Below are positions 24,565 through 36,474 of a stretch of 64,000 bases of DNA, in pieces. This stretch comes from Arthrinium phaeospermum (Eukaryota; Ascomycota; Sordariomycetes; Amphisphaeriales; Apiosporaceae), in assembly GCA_006503535.1 (NCBI GenBank), contig QYRS01000003.1, forward strand, positions 1,736,001 to 1,800,000. The letters run 5' to 3'. The translations under genes were made by a program, and so were the position numbers. The notes below the pieces were generated by a model. It searched no databases. It was not told the DNA's origin and saw only the letters and a list, made by a program, of their open reading frames with translations. Position 1 is the stretch's first letter. Each line of letters opens with the position of its first letter.

Positions 24565-25990
24565 ATTTTTCCCCTTCGTGCCGCTTCCTACTGTTCACCT
24601 CACCCCCTCCCCTAGGGGAAACCCATGATAATGCAAGGAAACGCACCGTCATACTCTGGTTTGAGACTCTGAATCATCCCGGCGCCGATTTGTTCCGTCT
24701 TGCAGCAGACTATGATGGGTATCGGCTCTCTAAAGCTTTGCTGGCCGTCGTTTCCCTCGCACATAATGAATTCCAAGATACTTAACCCCTTTATTGGCCT
24801 CGATTATGGCTAGCGGTACAACAGGAATAGGTATCTAGTTTTCGACATCACCTGCCTCCATTCACAGGCGCATAGGGAGGGAGAGTAGGGGAGATTCGCT
24901 TATTATTTTCCTATTCCGTTAGGCAACTACAAATAGCAGATTCCATGGCATCGTGAGGAGTAAACCAGGCAGACACGCCATGCCCGTTCGACTGAAGCTT
25001 GTTGCTGCACGTTTCGTGTAACCAGATGGGGAGATGCCCGTCACGGATGAAACTCCGCCAAACGTGCCGCACCCAAGCAACAATAGCCCGAGACCCCGAC
25101 CCCCAAAGAGTTCAACGAGTAACAAGTCGGACATTTCTTCTTCTTCCTGTCCTACAGAGGGGCCGACCATGTGATGTAATTCCTTAGTAAGATACGGAAA
25201 TACATAAAACCCTTACTGCATTGGATGTGTCAGCGCTTATTTCAAGCCGCCTCGGTGAGGTCTGATGCTAGTTCAAGCACCACCAATCAGCAGGTGGGCG
25301 ACCGATCTTTGCCGATCCTCAAAAGTGGCATTTCCGGCGTTTTCAAGGACAGTGAGGTCATGTTTGGGGGTGTCCCGGAGGGCCTCCGAAGGGTCAGGGA
25401 AGCCGTGATGTTGGGTTATAAGTAGCGAGATGGAAAAATACCCCTGGCGGCGCGCAGAGACCTGATTTGGGGGGTTATGTAAACCCCAGCATGATACCAC
25501 GGCCCGACTGGCCAGTGAACAGTACGGCATGCTTGACCGTGCAAGTGCCGGCGAGAAAGCGGTTGGCGCCATGACATATCGGCACGAACGGATAAAGCAT
25601 GTCAGCTGACGCATCCATGCACGATTGATCATGGAGGGTGCCATCCAGATCGCATACGCACACCTCAGACGCTTAGGGGCTCCGCCTTCCCAACCACGGT
25701 ACTATGTATATATCTGTAGACTCGACGAGCTTCGTTAGTAAGTAGCCTAGGACGAATATTCGAGAGCAGGGAGGGATTGAAAAAAGACATGGTATTTCTA
25801 GTCTGAATGTATATAAAAGTATCATTTCGTATAAGTTTTAAAAACTAATATAAAATATTAGAAGGGTCGTATCGTTCGTAAATGAGGGAATCCTCCAAAT
25901 CATAACACAAATTTCCATCTATGAACACCAAACTATCATTATTCGGCCGTTCACCATGTAACACACACACACACACATGTTAGGAGAAAT
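24565..25990. other. Intergenic, no complete gene
   Basis: No complete gene is supported. A minus-strand frame at 25475-25663 looks somewhat protein-like and could be a relic. A dinucleotide (AC) run of about 8 units lies at 25961-25977, just past the 3' end of the MFS gene. Confidence 0.5.
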
Positions 25991-27684
25991 TTAACACTTC
26001 TTCGTCACCTGCCAACCCGACAGGTGGAAGCGGGCGAAGCCGAACATAGCCATGGACAGCGTCGTGACGCAGGCGGCCCAGGCCTGGGCGCCCGTGAAGC
26101 GCCCCTCCATGGCGCCCTGGAGGGCGCCGCCGATGGGCGGGCCGGTGAGGGAGGCGAAGGAGACGACGGCAAAGGCCATGCCGAGGCGGGTGCCGACCAT
26201 GTCGAGGCGGTCGGTGATGCTGGCGACGGTGGTGGGGATGAGGCACTGGAAGGCGCCCGCCGAGATGCCGTAGAAGACGGTGAAGACGTAGTACTGCGGC
26301 ACGCTGCCGACGGCGAACCAGCACCACGTCACAATGGTCCAGAAGAAGGCCACCGGGATTAGCACATTAATGGGGCCGATGCGGTCGGCCACCAGCGGCG
26401 GGATCACGCGGAACGGCAGGCCCGCGCCGTTCAGGATGATGATTAAGGTCGAGGCCGTCGAGTAATCAAGGCCCAGGACTTCGTTGCCGTACGAAGCAAT
26501 CTGTTTTTGATTGTTAGTCATCTTTCAACAGTCTGCTTTTCTCATCGCGTTCGGGGGAAAACCTGGGTGAGTAGTACTTACATAGTAGAAAACATAGTAG
26601 TTGGCCCACATGAGACAGAACAGCCCGGCGACGAATCCAACATAGACAACCTCCTTGAAGGCGCTAAGATCGATCAAAGGACCCGACTTTCGCGGCGGGA
26701 GTCGTGGTCTCATGAAGGCAAACACGACGGCCAGGCACCCCAAGTTGATGAAGCCCAAGACTCTGGCCGTCCAGCCGAAGCCCAAAGCGGGAATGAGCTG
26801 GCGCACAACAACGGGGTAGATCATGCCGCCAGCCGAATTGCCCGTGGTCGCCAGGCCCACGGCGAGGGCGCGGCGATCCTTGAAGTAGGTGGCCACCAGG
26901 GCCAGGGAGGGCGTGAAGAAGATACCACCGCCGATGCCGGTGAGGATACCCTGGGTCAGCATGAGACTCCAGTAGCTCGTCGAGATACTCATGAGGAACA
27001 TGCCGAGGACCTGGAGGACGGCCCCGACCAGCAGAGTGGGCAGAAACAGGCCGGCGTCCAGCAGACGGCCGGAGAAGGCGCCGATGATGAGGGTCAGGAA
27101 GGTCTGGACGGAGCCGATCCAGGAGATCTGGGAGGGCGTGTTGTCCATGGTCAGGGTGTAGTGCGTCTGGAACGCACCGAAGGAGTTGACGTAACCCCAG
27201 GTGGTGAAGATGACCAGCCAACCGCAGGCGACCTGTGTCCACTGTGACGGATCCCACGTTAGCAAGTAAGCACGCAAAAATCCAGGGCAACCCACTGGGG
27301 CTCAAGGCGGCATCTCGGCGCATTCTTGGCGACGCCCGTATAAGCATTATGGGGTAGATGAGGTAGATTACTTACAGCCTTACGGCCGCCATCTGGTGGA
27401 GGCGGCGGCTCGGGTAGGTCCCGCGTCGTCATGTGCGTGGCCACCTGGGTGATGGCATTGGAGGCGACCCTCCGGAGATCCTCAGATACCCGTGGTATGT
27501 AGCCTCTCTCCCCGGTCCTCGAGAGCCTCAAGGCCCCGCCATCTCGGCTGGGGAGCGGCGGTATAGACTCTCCATCTGTGTCGTCGGGAGCCTGCGAGTG
27601 GATGGACGTGCCCAAAGCTTGGGTTGGCGGCGTCTCGATGATCTTTGGTAGCGAACTATCACTTTTCTCCTCGATTATTCCCAT
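25991..27684 (-). CDS. MFS monocarboxylate transporter-like protein
   Basis: Three exons, 27684-27376, 27241-26582 and 26500-25991, encode about 492 residues. A ~95-residue cytosolic N-terminus ends with PEPPPPPDGGRKAWTQV, and the proline run followed by DGG(x)xAW is the signature at the start of helix 1 in fungal monocarboxylate-permease homologues. Twelve hydrophobic segments follow, including GYVNSFGAFQTHY, LTGIGGGIFFTPSLALV and GAFQCLIPTTVASI. It should sit in a cell membrane and move a small organic anion or related solute; many fungal members are not true monocarboxylate carriers, so the substrate is open. The ATG at 27684 is the first in frame. It ends without a long C-terminal tail. 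Confidence 0.88.
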
Positions 27685-28562
27685 CTTGTCACACAGCCTG
27701 CTTAGAACTCAAAGGGGGAGAGAAGGAGAGGATTATAGATAGACCACCAGGCTAGAACCCATCGGCGAGGGAGCCATTATTACTAAATAATAGCCACCGA
27801 CCACTGGCGCTGCTGGGGAGTGGATTTTTTTTTCCTTGCCTCGCAAACTCCATCTTTTTTTAAACACTCGCGTTTCCCATGGTTGGGCCAAGCCCAGTCC
27901 ACTCAATGCAGTGTGGGTTACGGGGTGGCATTAAACCGAGCAAGAAAACGCGAGCGTGGCGAGCCATCCCATGTGCCTGAGTCGCCCTGATACAGCGACA
28001 GGATTCGGCCGTCCGGTCGTCGGCCCCAATTTACGTACTGCAGGTGGTGCCGACGGAGCATCGATGGCCACGCCCTTGGGTAAAAAGTGGATGGCCTGCC
28101 TGTAAGCCACCCACCCCAGTAGCGTCAGATAAGCGTATCGGCATTTACGATGCGACGTCTGAATGGTCCTGGAACTGCGAATCTTGCTGCTTGGCATCCC
28201 GACCGCGGTATCCCCCGTCGTGTCCCTAAAAAAAGGGTGCCTGCGGCCCGGCAATGAGAGGTGGAAAATGCGAAAACTGCAACTTTCCCCGGCCTTCCGC
28301 GCCAGAACACCCCGAAACCCACAAAAACATCGGTGTTTTAATGGGCACGTCGATCGTGGCGGCAGCCAAGGACATTCCACCGTCAGTCCACGGGAGACCA
28401 CCATAGAACGAGGCGGCACATGATGATCGGGGCAAGATTAAGATGTCTTGGCTCGTAACAGGCGTAACGTGCTTCCCCGTATATTAGTCTTGTTCGCCTA
28501 AGGTTTCTTGCGCATAGTTCAAAACTACCTGTAGATTCATGCATGGAATTCGTTTGGTGCTT
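27685..28562. other. Intergenic: promoter of MFS gene and 3' flank of NDUFAF5-like gene
   Basis: About 880 bp with no supported gene. A short run of T residues near 27826-27835 and 27856-27862 lies in the presumed MFS promoter. Confidence 0.5.
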
Positions 28563-29627
28563 CTATTTATTCTCCAATACATCTTTGAGGTTGATTTGGC
28601 CGCTACCCCTCGGCAATGGTTGGGCTTGGTCCTCTGATTCCTTCCAGCCGATCATGTAGATCATACGGAAGGTTGCAGGTAACGTGCCGTCTGCGTTTCC
28701 ATGAAGCTCTCGATAGATGGCATCTGCAGCCAGGAGCACGTCCCGCTGAATGGCGCCCATCTCGCGGCCCAGGACGGCGTTGCTCTCGCCCATGGCCTGC
28801 AGATCCTGCATGAGGGCAAAGGAGTCGGGGTAGTCGACAATGATGTCATCGACATCTACACCGACCATCTTGAAGCCCGCTCGTTGAAGCAGACCGCCAC
28901 AATCGCGAGTATCAGCAAGTGGCGAGACGTGGGGCGATAATCCTCCCCTACGCTCCTGCTCCGCCAACTGCAGCGAGGTGCGCAGCTCGAAGAGGGTGTC
29001 CCCTCCGAACATGGCACCCATAAATGCGCAGTCCGGCTTGAGTATATTGTTGATCTGTGACAGCATACCGGGAAGGTCATTGATCCAGTGCAAGCTCAGA
29101 GAGCTCAGGACAAGGTCAAAAGTGTTGGCCTCGTACGGTAGGGTCTCTTGGCTGGCCAAAACCTCGCGGGTCATGTTGATCTGCTGGTTGAAGGGCTCGT
29201 CGGCGTCGCGGTAGAGCATGCTCTCCGAAGACTCGGCAGCAGTCAGATGTTCGATCTTTGTCACCAATGGATCCGACTGTGGCATGTTCGGGTCTGAATC
29301 GGGGTTCGGGGCTGTGAGGGCTCGGGCGACATTGCACGAGTTGGCGCCCACGTCGAGCACGCGCGGATAGCTGCGCTTGATATCCAGCAGCCTCTCGCAC
29401 AGGCGTATGGCGACCTCATCTTTCAAGTAGTCGGCGACCCGGCTTTCCTCGAGGTTGGAGGCGGCACGTTCTTTCTGCAACCATTTCGTCCGTGTGTTGA
29501 AAACTTCGTGAACGGGGGGGCCGGCCGTGGTGAAGGCGTACGACCGCCGAGCTCCAGACGACCAGCAGCTAGCTCTCAGCCCTGTGGCTCCTCGCAGGAG
29601 TTGGAGTCGCGAGACTGTCCAATGCAT
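28563..29627 (-). CDS. NDUFAF5: Mitochondrial methyltransferase-fold protein, NDUFAF5-like complex I assembly factor
   Basis: A single exon of 354 residues starting at the ATG at 29627; the upstream in-frame GTG was ignored. The N-terminal ~35 residues are basic and lack acidic residues, as in a mitochondrial targeting peptide. VFNTRTKWLQKERAA is the conserved entry motif of the NDUFAF5 family. Motif I of the SAM-binding fold is RVLDVGANSCN (about residues 89-99). LSSLSLHWINDLPGML is the typical post-motif region. The human protein hydroxylates an arginine of complex I subunit NDUFS7 despite its methyltransferase fold; the same role in complex I assembly is inferred here. It diverges from the AP-2 alpha gene across a 1.1 kb shared promoter region. 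Confidence 0.9.
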   Translation of the reverse strand: MHWTVSRLQLLRGATGLRASCWSSGARRSYAFTTAGPPVHEVFNTRTKWLQKERAASNLEESRVADYLKDEVAIRLCERLLDIKRSYPRVLDVGANSCNVARALTAPNPDSDPNMPQSDPLVTKIEHLTAAESSESMLYRDADEPFNQQINMTREVLASQETLPYEANTFDLVLSSLSLHWINDLPGMLSQINNILKPDCAFMGAMFGGDTLFELRTSLQLAEQERRGGLSPHVSPLADTRDCGGLLQRAGFKMVGVDVDDIIVDYPDSFALMQDLQAMGESNAVLGREMGAIQRDVLLAADAIYRELHGNADGTLPATFRMIYMIGWKESEDQAQPLPRGSGQINLKDVLENK

Positions 29628-30754
29628 TGTCCCGGTTTGATTGGAGGACCAATTCACATTCTGACGCGATCTATGGCGTCTGGATTCGATAGACAGGAGC
29701 TTTGCGGGAGCTCACAAGTTGTCGAGATGCGAAATGCAGATGGTGCTAACGGCCGTGACGTCGAGACCGACCGTACCAAACATTAGCCAGAGCTGAGCCT
29801 CTAAACCTTACAGTGGGATGCAGCCAGTCAAGCTTTGATAATACGTGCTGGGCAGAGACAGGTGGAGCCCAATTAGCCCCCCGAATATAAGCTGTACATC
29901 CCCTACTGCTACCCTTCTGCCATCATCTGTCGGGCCAATGAACAGGCATTTTTGCCGCCACAGCTGATCAAATCCAGGCGTGCCTCGCCAACCGGCCGCA
30001 CGTATTCTGGAAGGACTTTGGCAATGCGCTTTGGATGCTACTCTGCTTATGTTTCCCTAGGCCAGCCCGACCAATTAATAAGAGAAATAAACGAAACAAT
30101 CGGTGGCGCACTGACAAGACAGATCAGGAAGCCGAGTGAGCGGGTGATTGATTGATCAACACGGGAGAAGGAGGAGAGAGGGACAACCACTTTAATTCTA
30201 CCGCGTCGCCCATGCTGGTTGCTGCTGCTACTGACACCCCCATTCGTAAACCCAACCCACTTGCACACGCTATACACTCAATTCAACCGAGTGCCATTGA
30301 TTCCTTAGCTGGCTGGGCTTCTGTATTGCTCCAATCTTTTCGTGAACAGCGCAAGAACCAGAACCGGGGGCCTTGCACCTCAATTCCCTTGGGCGAAAAC
30401 ACACCCAGGCCATATCCATACCAAAGAGGCCCGCGACCTTAGCGCATCCCACTTGGTCGTGTTAACATTAACTCTAGCTGCTCCCGAAAGTTGACGGGAC
30501 CCCTCGACCCCCGGTCCATCATCAACCTCAACCTCAGCCCTCCGAACTTGCGAGCCCCCCAAGCGACACCAGCGCCCGATCGCGAGACCATGTTGAGTGA
30601 ATAATCGACACATGGCAAGATAGCCGCATACGACCGCGCGCTTTCTGGAATCTCCCTCGCCCTGTACAATACAAACCTCCCCCCCGACACGAAGCGACAC
30701 CCCCGAGAGATTTCATGGTAGTACAACATATAGGGGTACCCTAGCGACGACATC
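29628..30754. promoter_or_regulatory. Divergent promoter region of NDUFAF5-like and AP-2 alpha genes
   Basis: 1.1 kb between two divergent start codons. CCAAT pentamers occur near 29871, 29934 and 30069, as often seen in promoters of fungal housekeeping genes. The exact transcription starts cannot be read. Confidence 0.5.
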
Positions 30755-33700
30755 ATGGCTTCCTCAGCAGCTGCCGGCTTTCTCGGCCGATCGGGCAGCA
30801 GCAGCTCGAACATGCGCGGCCTCGTCCAGTTCATTGCCGATCTGAGAAACGCGCGAGCTCGGGAGCTGGAGGAGAAACGGATCAACAAGGAGTTGGCCAA
30901 TATTCGGTGCGTTGGTGCCGAGATGCTGCGACTGGAATCTAAACACTGACCAGCCATAATCGTATAGGCAAAAGTTCAGAGGTTTGTCTTCGCAACGCGT
31001 CCAGACTCGGTGTTGTACATGATGCGCCTGACGGATAGAGTATTGACAATGAGGTATCGCAGATGGCAGCTTAAGCGGCTACCACAAGAAGAAATACGTC
31101 TGCAAGGTATGTCTGCCCTCCGGCGGCGCCCGGCTATCGCGATGCTGACTAGTCAATGCAGTTGCTTTATATCTACATACTCGGCTGGAACGTCGATTTC
31201 GGCCACCTCGAAGCCGTAAACCTAATTTCGGCCAACAAGTACTCGGAGAAGCAGATCGGCTATCTGGCGATGACCCTCTTCCTGCACGAAAAGCATGAGC
31301 TATTGCACTTGGTGGTCAACAGTATAAGAAAGGACCTGCTCGACCACAACGAGTTATTCAACTGCTTGGCTCTACATGCGATCGCCAATATTGGAGGCAG
31401 GGAGATGGGCGAGGCCCTTAGCCACGAGGTTCACAGGCTGTTAATTTCTCCGTAAGTCCCGTATATTCGTGTTGGCGCAAATGCATGCTGACATGCCACA
31501 AGTACATCAAAAGCTTTCGTGAAGAAGAAGGCGGCTCTGACACTGTTACGTCTGTACCGCAAGCACCCGGATATTGTCCAACCCCAGTGGGCAGAGCGAA
31601 TCATATCCTTAATGGATGACCAGGATCTCGGAGTGGCCCTCTCGATCACCTCTTTGGTCATGACCGTCGCTCAAGACAACCTGGAGCAATACAAGGGGGC
31701 TTACGTCAAGGCGGCATCACGGTTGAAGCGGATACTTATTGACGGCGAGGTCTCACCAGACTATCTCTACTACAAAGTCCCTTGCCCCTGGATACAGATC
31801 AAGCTCTTGCGCCTGCTGCAGTATTTCCCTCCCTCGGGTAAGTCCGCGTGCTCCAACACCATGCAAATCATGAACTGACACTTTTTGCAGAGGACAGCCA
31901 TGTTCGCGGTATGATAAGGGAGTCGTTGCAGAAGATCTTGAACTTGGCCATGGAGACCAACAAGAACGTCCAGCAAAACAACGCGCAAAACGCCGTTCTC
32001 TTTGAAGCTATCGATCTTATCATTCATCTCGATACGGAGCACGCTTTGATGAGGCAGATCTCGACGCGACTGGGCCGCTTCATTACCTCTAGGGAGACTA
32101 ACGTGCGGTACCTTGGCCTGGAAGCCATGACCCATTTAGCAGCCCGGGCTGAAGATCTTGATCCGATCAAGCAGCACCAGGACGTCATCTTGGGATCTTT
32201 GAAAGATCGAGATATCAGCGTGCGCAGGAAAGGTCTTGACTTGCTATATAGTATGTGCGACTCGACCAACTCCGGGCCCATCGTGTCGGAACTCTTGCAC
32301 TACCTGCAAAATGCCGACTTCGCCATTCGCGAGGAAATGGCCTTGAAGATCGCCATTCTCACGGAGAAGTACGCCACGGACATCCAGTGGTACATCAATG
32401 TGTCGTTACGCTTAGTCGCCGTGGCTGGCGATCACTTGAGCGATGAAGTGTGGCAAAGAGTCATTCAAATCGTGACGAACAACGAAGAACTCCAGGTTTA
32501 CGCTGCCCAAAACACGCTGCAGCACGTCAAGCAGGATCATTGTCATGAAACCTTGGTCAAAATAGGGGCGTACATACTCGGAGAGTTTGGCCATTTGATT
32601 GCGGAAGAGCCGGGATGCAGCCCTGTCGAGCAGTTCCTGGCTTTACAAACCAAACTGCCGGCTTGCTCCTCCAGTACACGAGCCATGATCCTCTCCTCCT
32701 TTGTCAAGTTCGTGAATCTCTTCCCAGAGATCAAGCCGCAGCTTGTCCACGTGTTTGACGTCTACAGCCATACTCTGGACTCGGAGCTTCAGCAAAGAGC
32801 GTGCGAATACTTGTCACTTGCTAGCATGCCCACCGACGACCTGCTGCGGACGGTCTGCGATGAGATGCCACCATTCCCCGAACGACAATCCGCCCTGCTG
32901 TCCCGGCTGCACCAGAAGCATGCCAACACTAGTGATAAGCGTACATGGGTTGTTGGAGGCAAGTCGGCAAATGCGGATGCAGCGGAACTCAACATGACCA
33001 AGAACTCTGGGCTTAAGAGGACTTTCAGCACCAACGGCCCCATGAACGGTGCGGCAAATGGTGGCTCCAATGGCCATGCCAGCGATGACTTGGTAGGACT
33101 GGACATGAACGCCGGTCCCAACGAGCAGAAATTGCTCAAGGTGCCCAACCTGGCCAGTGCTGCGCATCTGTCGCCTGGCTGGGAGCAGGGTTTCTACAAG
33201 CTATTGCTTAAGGCCGATGGTATCTTGTTCGAAGACGGGCAGATACAAGTTGGAGTTCGATCTGAATACCGGGGGCAGATGGCTTGTCTCATCCTCTACT
33301 TCACCAATAAGACGCCAACCGCCGTCAGCGGCTTCACAACCACATTGGACCTCGATACGAGCGAGAAAGCAAAACTCACCTGGGACATCAAGGCAATGCC
33401 CGATAGCAGCATTTCTCAGGGGGCACAGACACGACAGGTCATCATGTTCGAATGCAAACAGGTATTCGAAAAAGCACCGACGATCCGAATCAGCTACCTT
33501 GCTGGTGCTCTTCAGGCCTTGACGCTGAAGCTGCCGCTCACTGCCCACAAGTTTATGGACCCAGCGGAACTCGCAGCGGATGACTTCTTCAGGAGATGGA
33601 AGCAAATCGGAGGCGCACCGCGAGAGGCTCAGCAAATCTTTGGCCTCAACGGGAACAAAGACGTGATGGAAATCAGCGAGAGCTCTGTCCGCAAGACAGT

Positions 33701-34058
33701 CCAAGGCTTCAGATGGGGCGTGCTGGACGGAGTTGACCCCAACAACAAGAATCTGGTGGGTGCCAGTGTTTTGCATACATCTGAAGGCGGGAAGTTTGGT
33801 TGTCTGTTGAGACTGGAACCCAACTACACTTCACAGGTAAGATGCTCTGATACGTCCTTGTACCAACCAGGAACTAACACGAGTTGCTACTAGATGATTC
33901 GATTGACCATTCGCGCCACTGACGAGAGCGTGCCTCCGGTAATGCTGAAGATGATGGAGGAGAGGCTGGCTACCGGGGTTTCGATAGTACCGGAGCTCCA
34001 CGAAGGGCCGACCAAACAGGATATTTCGGACATGTTTAGCAACGTCATGGTATCGTAG
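30755..34058 (+). CDS. APL3: AP-2 clathrin adaptor complex, alpha subunit
   Basis: Seven exons read through in frame: 30755-30906, 30968-30981 (14 nt), 31063-31106, 31162-31451, 31503-31837, 31891-33836 and 33894-34058, about 981 residues. The N-terminus MRGLVQFIADLRNAR, then YHKKKYVCKLLYIYILGW and NLISANKYSEKQIGYLA, are signatures of alpha-adaptins. The adaptin trunk of helical repeats fills roughly residues 20-610. A low-complexity Asn/Gly hinge (NGPMNGAANGGSNG) leads to the appendage domain near the C-terminus (LKADGILFEDGQIQVGVRSE). The protein links plasma-membrane cargo and PIP2 to clathrin during endocytosis, as a large subunit of the AP-2 heterotetramer. Two of the first three exons are very short; the joined peptide around them (QKFRDGSLSGYHKKK) matches the family well, which supports the splice model. 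Confidence 0.96.
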
Positions 34059-34814
34059 GATAATCTTGAACATATGGGAGGCCGAGCAAAGATGGATCAA
34101 CAAAAAGATGTTGTGTTTCTATAATAGGAGAGAGACCAGGCACCGGCTTCTTACTGCTTTCCCACAGCCACAGCGACTGGCGTTCTGAGCTTAGGGTAGG
34201 GTAGGGTGCATAGTTGTTTGAAGTTGATGCAGACAGATTGTTCGAACAGTCCAGTTCGACTGGCTCTTGATCGGCTACGGGCCGCATCGCGGATCCCGTG
34301 AAATGTGATGGTTTGTGATACGTGGGTGCCAGCCCAAGTGTGTGGATTGTCCCGAGCTGGAGAAGATTGTGTTCGGTCAGGTAGGTAGTGTAAGTAAGGC
34401 TCATGTGATGAGGGTGGGCATTGTTCCATCCTCAGCCAAAATATGTGCTGGATTGTTGTCCCTCTCCCCCATTAACAACAATAGCAACACCCAACCAAGG
34501 TGGAGCTAGTGAGGTTGATCTGATCTAAGTGGTTTTCTTGCAAGTTTGCTACGTCGATTGATCAATGCTCCCACCAGCGTGCAACTTAACCATATGACTG
34601 ATTATTCCACTGGCGCTTGACAGCTTTTCCTGTCGGGTAGTCACCTCGTCTGTACCACGGCCAAACATCTGTTGCAAACAAAGTCAACTGGCATCTGGAG
34701 TGATTCCTTCTCCACCGTCTTGCTCTCGCACCTCTCACGCCGAGTTTGGATTTCAGTTCTTCGTCAACTCATACTGCCATTTGTAACAAAGCCAGTGTGA
34801 AACCCTCAAACAAC
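34059..34814. other. Intergenic region
   Basis: 3' flank of AP-2 alpha and promoter of the next gene. It includes a short TTAGGGTAGGGTAGGG run near 34191-34207, too short and irregular to be telomeric. No gene is seen. Confidence 0.5.
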
Positions 34815-35923
34815 ATGCTGTGGAACAAGTTCCGGTCAGTCGAAGACAAGATCAAACGGAGTCGGCACAAGGCGGCCTGTGTCGGGGTCCTCGCGATCTG
34901 CGGCATCGTCTTGGTGATGGTCGTCGGTGCGTTTTCTTTCCTTTCACTTCGAGTCATGATACCAAACAACTTGTAGTGCATCAGCTAACCATCACGCATG
35001 TGCAGTTGGTATCTGCTATGTGGTCTTGGATATGAAGGGCCAGTCCCCGGAACCCGTGGACCAAACAGATGTCGAGCCCAATGGTACTGAAGAGAAACAG
35101 ACCTGGATTCCAGCCGATGGCCTTGGTGGTACGTAACTAACTGATCATCATGGATCTGGTTCTCCCTGTTCTTAGTGGCGAATTCGATGCTGACGTTCTT
35201 GGAATTGCAGACCAAACGATTACCCTACCTCTCTCCACCGACGATAGCACTCTGCAGAAGAGAATGACGGTGTACTCGACAACGACTGTCTTCGTTTTGC
35301 CGCCATCCACGACCCCAGCACCTCCCACCCTGACAACGCCGCCCGAGGTTTCCAACACGGTGGACCCTTCTTCTACGGCGGTCATGACCGGGAACATGTA
35401 CTGCCCCGATCCTCAGCGCCCCAAGGTCTTGACGCCCTGTAACTGGGTGCACACGCCTGTGCCCGGCATGATCGACGCAGACGAGGTGCCCGGCACCAAA
35501 CCTGCGGCCTCTTCTGCAGGCGGACAGTCGGCGACCAACCCGTTTGTCACGATGAGGATTACGCTTTTGGATCTCTGGACCTATGTCATGCGGAGCGTAA
35601 CGAGCACTGTGCCATCGTATGTTACCACTATCCGACGGGAGCTAGCGACAGACTTGGAAACCCTACATCTCTGTGCTGCCTCAACCAGCGAGCTATGGGA
35701 GAAAAGCCTCGAGCTACAGGGGTCCCTGGACGATGCCTTGAAGCTCGTTCGGATGCAACAGGCATTGCTGAACTCCCAGGAGGGCATTATCGAGAACCAA
35801 CGGCTCAGCCTGGAGCAGATGGCTAGATTACTGGCCTTCATCCAGGATCAGACTGCTGCGACGCACCGTAGCAGCACCACTACCTCTACCCGAGAAAACC
35901 CCAAACATCAGAAGGTGATGTGA
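34815..35923 (+). CDS. Single-pass membrane protein of unknown function
   Basis: Three exons, 34815-34926, 35006-35128 and 35211-35923, encode about 315 residues. A basic N-terminus (KFRSVEDKIKRSRHK) is followed by one strong transmembrane segment at about residues 21-45 (VLAICGIVLVMVVVGICYVV). This predicts a short cytosolic tail and a large lumenal or external part by the positive-inside rule. That part has a Thr/Pro-rich stretch (PPSTTPAPPTLTTPP), a small region with two Cys (YCPDPQRPKVLTPCNWVH) and a helical, likely coiled-coil, C-terminus (SLELQGSLDDALKLVRMQQA). I do not recognise the family. Frame continuity across two introns and a start at the first ATG support it as a real gene. The Thr/Pro region could carry O-glycans. 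Confidence 0.8.
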
Positions 35924-36474
35924 CCAAGTTGTCGGAGGATACAAGGAGAAAAGGAGAAAGGGAGAAAAGGAGAGAATTGGTCTCTGTATGAAAACGCCCG
36001 GCAGGATTGGCGGAGCCGACAGATTTTCTTGTAGGGGTTATATTTGGATCGTTACGTCGACCGGATCCGGGAAGCTTCTGTACGCATGTTGGACGCACGA
36101 AGCTGAGACTTAGTTTCTATGTACATAAGATGATTTATACTTCCCAGTCAACCGATATACTCTCAACGGGGTCTACCTGTGTGTTGGAGATTGCTTTGTA
36201 ACTGACCGTGCATTGCAGATGCGGAGAGTGTTGCGACCTCGACCGACAAGCACTCTACGACGAATTCGTATTGACTCTCGATATCGCCGCCAATCGCATT
36301 ATGGGATACGGCATACGCTGCAGTGCGACGTGGACTGCAAGGTTGGTTCCTCATGTCGTTGGACGGTTCACGACATCGATATGGATCTCAACTCTTCCTG
36401 CCAGCCAAAATATATACCTTTTCCATTCAAATCTCATCAAGGTCTCTAACCTCCATAGCCCTACCCCCTTTATC
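35924..36474. other. Intergenic region upstream of the tannase-like pseudogene
   Basis: No supported gene. Purine-rich GGAGAAAAGGAG repeats lie at about 35945-35974, just after the preceding stop. Confidence 0.5.

Noticed and set aside
34191..34207. TTAGGGTAGGGTAGGG run that resembles telomere sequence
   Set aside because: Three irregular units only, with normal genes on both sides. No sign of a chromosome end or telomere scar.
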